Shown here in pieces: positions 4,381 to 6,976 of a stretch of DNA of 6,976 bases. Numbering within the stretch: the first letter of the stretch is position 1; each line of letters starts with the position of its first letter. Both the position numbers and the translations under genes were made by a program. The notes beneath the pieces are model-generated. The model saw nothing but the letters and a program-made list of their open reading frames with translations, had not been told where the DNA came from and did no database searches. Source of the stretch: Pseudomonadota bacterium (lineage in GTDB: Bacteria > Pseudomonadota > Alphaproteobacteria > Sphingomonadales > Sphingomonadaceae); contig JAFAEZ010000084.1 of assembly GCA_023423775.1 (NCBI GenBank), positions 1-6,976 on the forward strand. The letters run 5' to 3'.

Positions 4381-4998
4381 ATGAACGGAGCCGATGAGCC
4401 CAGCGACGGCGATCTGGTCCGGCCCTCCCCGAAGATTCCGGTGCCCGACGATGTCCAGGACGCGGTGCGGACCCTGATCCGCTGGGCCGGCGACGATCCG
4501 TCGCGCGAAGGGCTCCTCGAGACGCCGGCGCGGGTCGCGCGCGCATGGCGGGAATATGCCCGCGGCTATCGCGAGGATCCGGCCCATCATCTCGGCCGCA
4601 CCTTCGAGGAGGTCGGCGGCTATGACGAGATCGTGCTGCTCCGCGATATCCCGTTTCAATCGCATTGCGAGCATCATATGGCGCCGATCATCGGCAAGGC
4701 GGCGATCGCCTATCTGCCCAGCGACCGCGTCGTCGGCATTTCCAAGCTGGCCCGGGTGCTGCACGGCTTCGCGCGACGCCTGCAGGTCCAGGAGCGGCTG
4801 ACCGCGCAGGTGGCGGACGCGATCTGGGAGCATCTGAGGCCGCAGGGCGTCGCCGTCGTGATCGAGGCGAGCCATGCCTGCATGACCGCGCGGGGCGTCC
4901 ACACGCCGGGCGTGATGATGACCACCAGCCGGATGATGGGCGTGTTCCGTACCGACGAGCGCAGCCGCCGCGAGGTGCTCGCGCTGATGGGTTACTGA
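4381..4998 (+). CDS. folE: GTP cyclohydrolase I, type IA
   Basis: 205-residue FolE. It converts GTP to 7,8-dihydroneopterin triphosphate and formate, the entry step to tetrahydrofolate (and in many bacteria to queuosine precursors); the enzyme is a cytosolic homodecamer. The zinc ligands are present: C96 and H99 in SHCEHHM, and C167 in SHACMTARG, with the catalytic His at 98 and His165. Other family blocks are REGLLETPARVARAW near residues 42-56, FEEVGGYDEIVLLRDIPF, VGISKLARVLHGFARRLQVQE and the C-terminal RREVLALMGY. A nonconserved Asp/Pro-rich N-terminus occupies residues 1-20. The ATG at 4381 was preferred over the adjacent GTG at 4378 because GGGGAAG (4370-4376) sits at a workable 4-base distance only from the ATG. 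It lies just behind tRNA-Arg and ends 10 bases from the convergent transpeptidase gene. Confidence 0.96.
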   Translation: MNGADEPSDGDLVRPSPKIPVPDDVQDAVRTLIRWAGDDPSREGLLETPARVARAWREYARGYREDPAHHLGRTFEEVGGYDEIVLLRDIPFQSHCEHHMAPIIGKAAIAYLPSDRVVGISKLARVLHGFARRLQVQERLTAQVADAIWEHLRPQGVAVVIEASHACMTARGVHTPGVMMTTSRMMGVFRTDERSRREVLALMGY

Positions 4999-5008
4999 AC
5001 CGGTCGCT

Positions 5009-6202
5009 TCAGGCCGTGCGCGGTTTGTCGAGGCTGGCGAGCAAGCGGGCGTCGCGCCCGTAGGGATCGGCGTGCAGGGTGACGCCGCCGTCGGCATCGG
5101 CTTCGGCCGTGAAATAGACCAAATAGACCGGCCGGAATCGCTCGAAGGCGACGGTGCGGGTCGCCCAGCCAGCCATGGCGCGGCGCAGTCGGGCAGGACT
5201 TGAGCCGTCGAGCTCCAGCAGGTCGGCGGCCAGCGCATCCATATTCTTCACGCGGATGCAGCCGTTGCTGAACGTGCGCGTGGAAGCCGCAAACAGACCC
5301 TTGGCGGGCGTGTCGTGCAGATAGATGAGCTGCGGGTTGGGCATGTCGAGCTTGATCTTGCCCAGGGCGTTGCGCGGGCCGGGCGGCTGGCGGAATACCC
5401 CGCCCGAATAATCGAAGCCGCTGGCGCTGCGTCCCATGCGACGGGCGATGCTCGGCGGCACGCTCCACCACGGATTGACCACCAGCGACAAGGCCGGGAC
5501 CGCGATCTGCGGCGTCGGGGTGGACGGCTTGCCGACGATCACGTCGTGGGTGGCGACCGGCACTCCGTCCTCGAACAATTGCAGGCGGTAGGCGGGAACG
5601 TTGACCAGGATATAATCGGCGCCGATCTCGCGCGGCATCCACCGCCAGCGCTCGAGATTGGCGCGCAAACGGTCGCGCGTCGCGGGGGCTTCCGCATTGG
5701 CATAGGCTGTCCGGAGCGCAGCGTAACGCGCGTCTGACGGCAGCAGGCCGCGCAGCCAGTCCCGCACCCGGTTGGCGCGGACGGCGGCTTCGAGCCCATA
5801 GGCCAGGCTCTCCGCGTCGGGGCCGTAGCGCTCGATGTGCCAGTCGAGGCGGGCCGGATCGACGCGCCCGAACGCATAATCATGGGCAAGGCGCAGCGCG
5901 GCGGCGGTGGCGGCATCGTCGGTCCGGGCACGATCGCCGCTCAGCGCCAACGCGGCGAGCGCGTCGGGGCGGTAATCGGCCGGGTCGAGGCCTTCCTCCA
6001 CCGCGGCCCGCAACTCGGCATGAAGGTCACGCAGCGCGTCGGCGGACCAGAAGGGGGGCGGTGCCTCGGCGGCGGCGCGGGCGGCCGCGTCCGGCAGGAT
6101 CGGGCCCGGCGGCATCGTCGCCGTGGTGAGGAATATGGCGACCCCCGTCGACAGGCCGAAAAGCGCAAGCTTCTCCGCGGCTCTGCCGACGCTGAACGGC
6201 AT
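5009..6202 (-). CDS. L,D-transpeptidase, YcbB-like with YkuD catalytic domain
   Basis: 397-residue envelope enzyme. L,D-transpeptidases use a cysteine to form 3-3 peptidoglycan crosslinks or attach proteins to the wall. A short N-terminal hydrophobic helix (residues 12-28) is probably an uncleaved anchor or a signal peptide. A helical scaffold-like region follows (about 47-170, containing AHDYAFGRVDP), then RWRWMPREIG at 185-194 and the YkuD domain (about 196-331) with NPWW at 243-246, HDTP from His296 and SNGCIRV with the nucleophile Cys315. The active site reads SNGC where SHGC is commoner. No peptidoglycan-binding domain fits between scaffold and catalytic domain, unlike many YcbB relatives. 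The ATG at 6202 has a strong GGGAGG ribosome site 5 bases ahead and precedes the hydrophobic segment. It lies 82 bases behind a paralogue, probably in one operon. Confidence 0.9.
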   Translation of the reverse strand: MPFSVGRAAEKLALFGLSTGVAIFLTTATMPPGPILPDAAARAAAEAPPPFWSADALRDLHAELRAAVEEGLDPADYRPDALAALALSGDRARTDDAATAAALRLAHDYAFGRVDPARLDWHIERYGPDAESLAYGLEAAVRANRVRDWLRGLLPSDARYAALRTAYANAEAPATRDRLRANLERWRWMPREIGADYILVNVPAYRLQLFEDGVPVATHDVIVGKPSTPTPQIAVPALSLVVNPWWSVPPSIARRMGRSASGFDYSGGVFRQPPGPRNALGKIKLDMPNPQLIYLHDTPAKGLFAASTRTFSNGCIRVKNMDALAADLLELDGSSPARLRRAMAGWATRTVAFERFRPVYLVYFTAEADADGGVTLHADPYGRDARLLASLDKPRTA

Positions 6203-6213
6203 CCTCACCTCCC
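6203..6213 (-). promoter_or_regulatory. Ribosome binding site fixing the start of the 397-residue L,D-transpeptidase
   Basis: Minus-strand GGGAGGTGAGG lies directly before the ATG at 6202. The frame stays open far upstream (to beyond 6900), so this site, together with the hydrophobic N-terminus just after the ATG, decides the start. Confidence 0.6.
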
Positions 6214-6284
6214 GATGGCGGCGCCGGCGACCAACCGGCGGCCTCAGCCTAACGCAAGATTTCCCGCTCTCCCAACGATTTCGC

Positions 6285-6976
6285 TCAGGATCCGGTTGCG
6301 GCGACAGCCGCAGCCCGGCGCTCGGCAAAGCGCGCCGGGCGGTCGAGGCTGGCGAGCAGCTTGGCATCGCGGCCATAGGGGTCCTCGTAGCGCACGATCG
6401 TTCCGTCCGGCGCGGCGTCGAGCGTGAAATAGACCAGATAGACCGGCCGCGCCTTGGGTAGAGTGAGGGTGCGGGTCGCCGAGCCGGCGAGCGCCGCGCG
6501 GACTGCATCGGCATCGCCAGCGTCGCGCTCGGCCAGCTCCGCGGCGAGGCCTTCGACATCCTTGACCCGGATGCAGCCGTGGCTGAACGCGCGCGAGGAC
6601 TCGCCGAACAGATGTTTGGAGGGCGTGTCGTGAAGGTAGATGGCATGCGGGTTGGGCATGTCGATCTTGACCTTGCCGAGCGCGTTGCCGGGGCCGGGCC
6701 GCTGGCGCACCCCGCCGCCGGAGAAGACATAGCCCTTGCCGGCGCCGGGTCGGACGCTGCCGGCGATGCTGCGCGGCACGTTCCACCACGGATTGACCAC
6801 GAGTGCGCGCACGTTGCTGGCGATCTGCGGCGTCGGCGTCTTGGGCGCGCCGGCGATGGCGCGATGCTTCCAGCGGGTGACGCTGTTCTCGACCAGGGTC
6901 GCATGCTCGCCGGGCACGTTGACGATGATGTAGCGGTCGCCGAGGTCACGCGGAAGCCAGCGCCAGCGATCCATGT
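6285..6976 (-). CDS. L,D-transpeptidase (YkuD domain), paralogue, 5' end cut by window edge
   Basis: C-terminal 229 or more residues of a second YcbB-like L,D-transpeptidase. The first visible residues (M)DRWRWLPRDLG align with the ERWRWMPREIG segment that lies before the catalytic domain of the neighbour. The ATG at 6974 is therefore almost certainly internal, and the N-terminus with any signal and scaffold lies off the right edge. Visible motifs are YIIVNVP, TPTPQIA, NPWWNVPRSIA, DMPNPHAIYLHDTPSK, and the canonical SHGCIRV with the catalytic Cys codon at 6575-6573, then RPVYLVYFT and the tail EDPYGRDAKLLASLDRP. An Ala/Arg-rich extension of about 17 residues follows, which the neighbour lacks. 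About half of the positions are identical to the neighbour by eye, indicating tandem duplication. The role is presumably peptidoglycan crosslinking or protein anchoring. Confidence 0.92.
   Translation of the reverse strand, partial: MDRWRWLPRDLGDRYIIVNVPGEHATLVENSVTRWKHRAIAGAPKTPTPQIASNVRALVVNPWWNVPRSIAGSVRPGAGKGYVFSGGGVRQRPGPGNALGKVKIDMPNPHAIYLHDTPSKHLFGESSRAFSHGCIRVKDVEGLAAELAERDAGDADAVRAALAGSATRTLTLPKARPVYLVYFTLDAAPDGTIVRYEDPYGRDAKLLASLDRPARFAERRAAAVAATGS

Noticed and set aside
6222..6240. 6-bp GC hairpin between the two transpeptidase genes as a terminator
   Set aside because: The stem is short with a 7-base loop and no T-run on either side. GC-rich spacers often give such pairings by chance.
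6203..6949. Long in-frame upstream extension of the 397-residue transpeptidase
   Set aside because: It runs through the neighbouring paralogue in a different frame and reads as Ser/Arg/Pro-rich filler. The strong ribosome site and hydrophobic N-terminus place the start at 6202.

Overview
The window is a GC-rich stretch of ordinary-looking bacterial chromosome. It most resembles an alphaproteobacterium of the order Sphingomonadales. This is inferred from the NDUFAF5-like methyltransferase beside comF, the grxC / nitrilase / DUF1178 chain, paired Flp pilins with a KGATAIEYGLI-type core, and two YcbB-like L,D-transpeptidases. No marker gene in the window proves the genus. Coding density is very high, no intergenic gap exceeds about 110 bases, and no mobile element, CRISPR array, phage gene or rRNA is present.

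Layout. (1) 1-509, minus strand: two small Flp/type IVb prepilin genes, the probable start of a Tad/Cpa pilus locus that continues beyond the left edge. A 12-base C homopolymer lies just downstream of the second pilin, and the 111-base spacer between the pilins holds three consecutive inverted repeats. (2) 592-999, plus: a MutT/Nudix hydrolase. It converges on and overlaps by 4 bases a minus-strand NDUFAF5-like methyltransferase gene (996-1856). (3) 1901-4241, plus: comF, grxC, a Nit1-like carbon-nitrogen hydrolase and a DUF1178 gene. The last three are joined by TGATG and ATGA overlaps and are very likely one translationally coupled operon. (4) 4278-4354: tRNA-Arg(CCT) with encoded CCA, followed only 26 bases later by folE (GTP cyclohydrolase I). 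(5) 5009-6976, minus: two tandem YkuD-type L,D-transpeptidase genes, the upstream one cut by the right edge, converging on folE with a 10-base gap.

How the genes fit together. The pilins serve surface adhesion. MutT cleans the nucleotide pool. GrxC and the Nit1-like amidase both belong to glutathione biology (disulfide reduction and repair of deaminated glutathione). FolE opens folate synthesis. The transpeptidases make 3-3 crosslinks or attach proteins to peptidoglycan.

I found no clearly new multi-gene system. The observations most worth checking are the structured leader before the second pilin, the homopolymer next to the pilin locus, the coupled grxC-Nit1-DUF1178 unit, the tRNA-Arg/folE arrangement with a candidate promoter overlapping the preceding stop codon, and an L,D-transpeptidase that seems to lack the usual peptidoglycan-binding insert.
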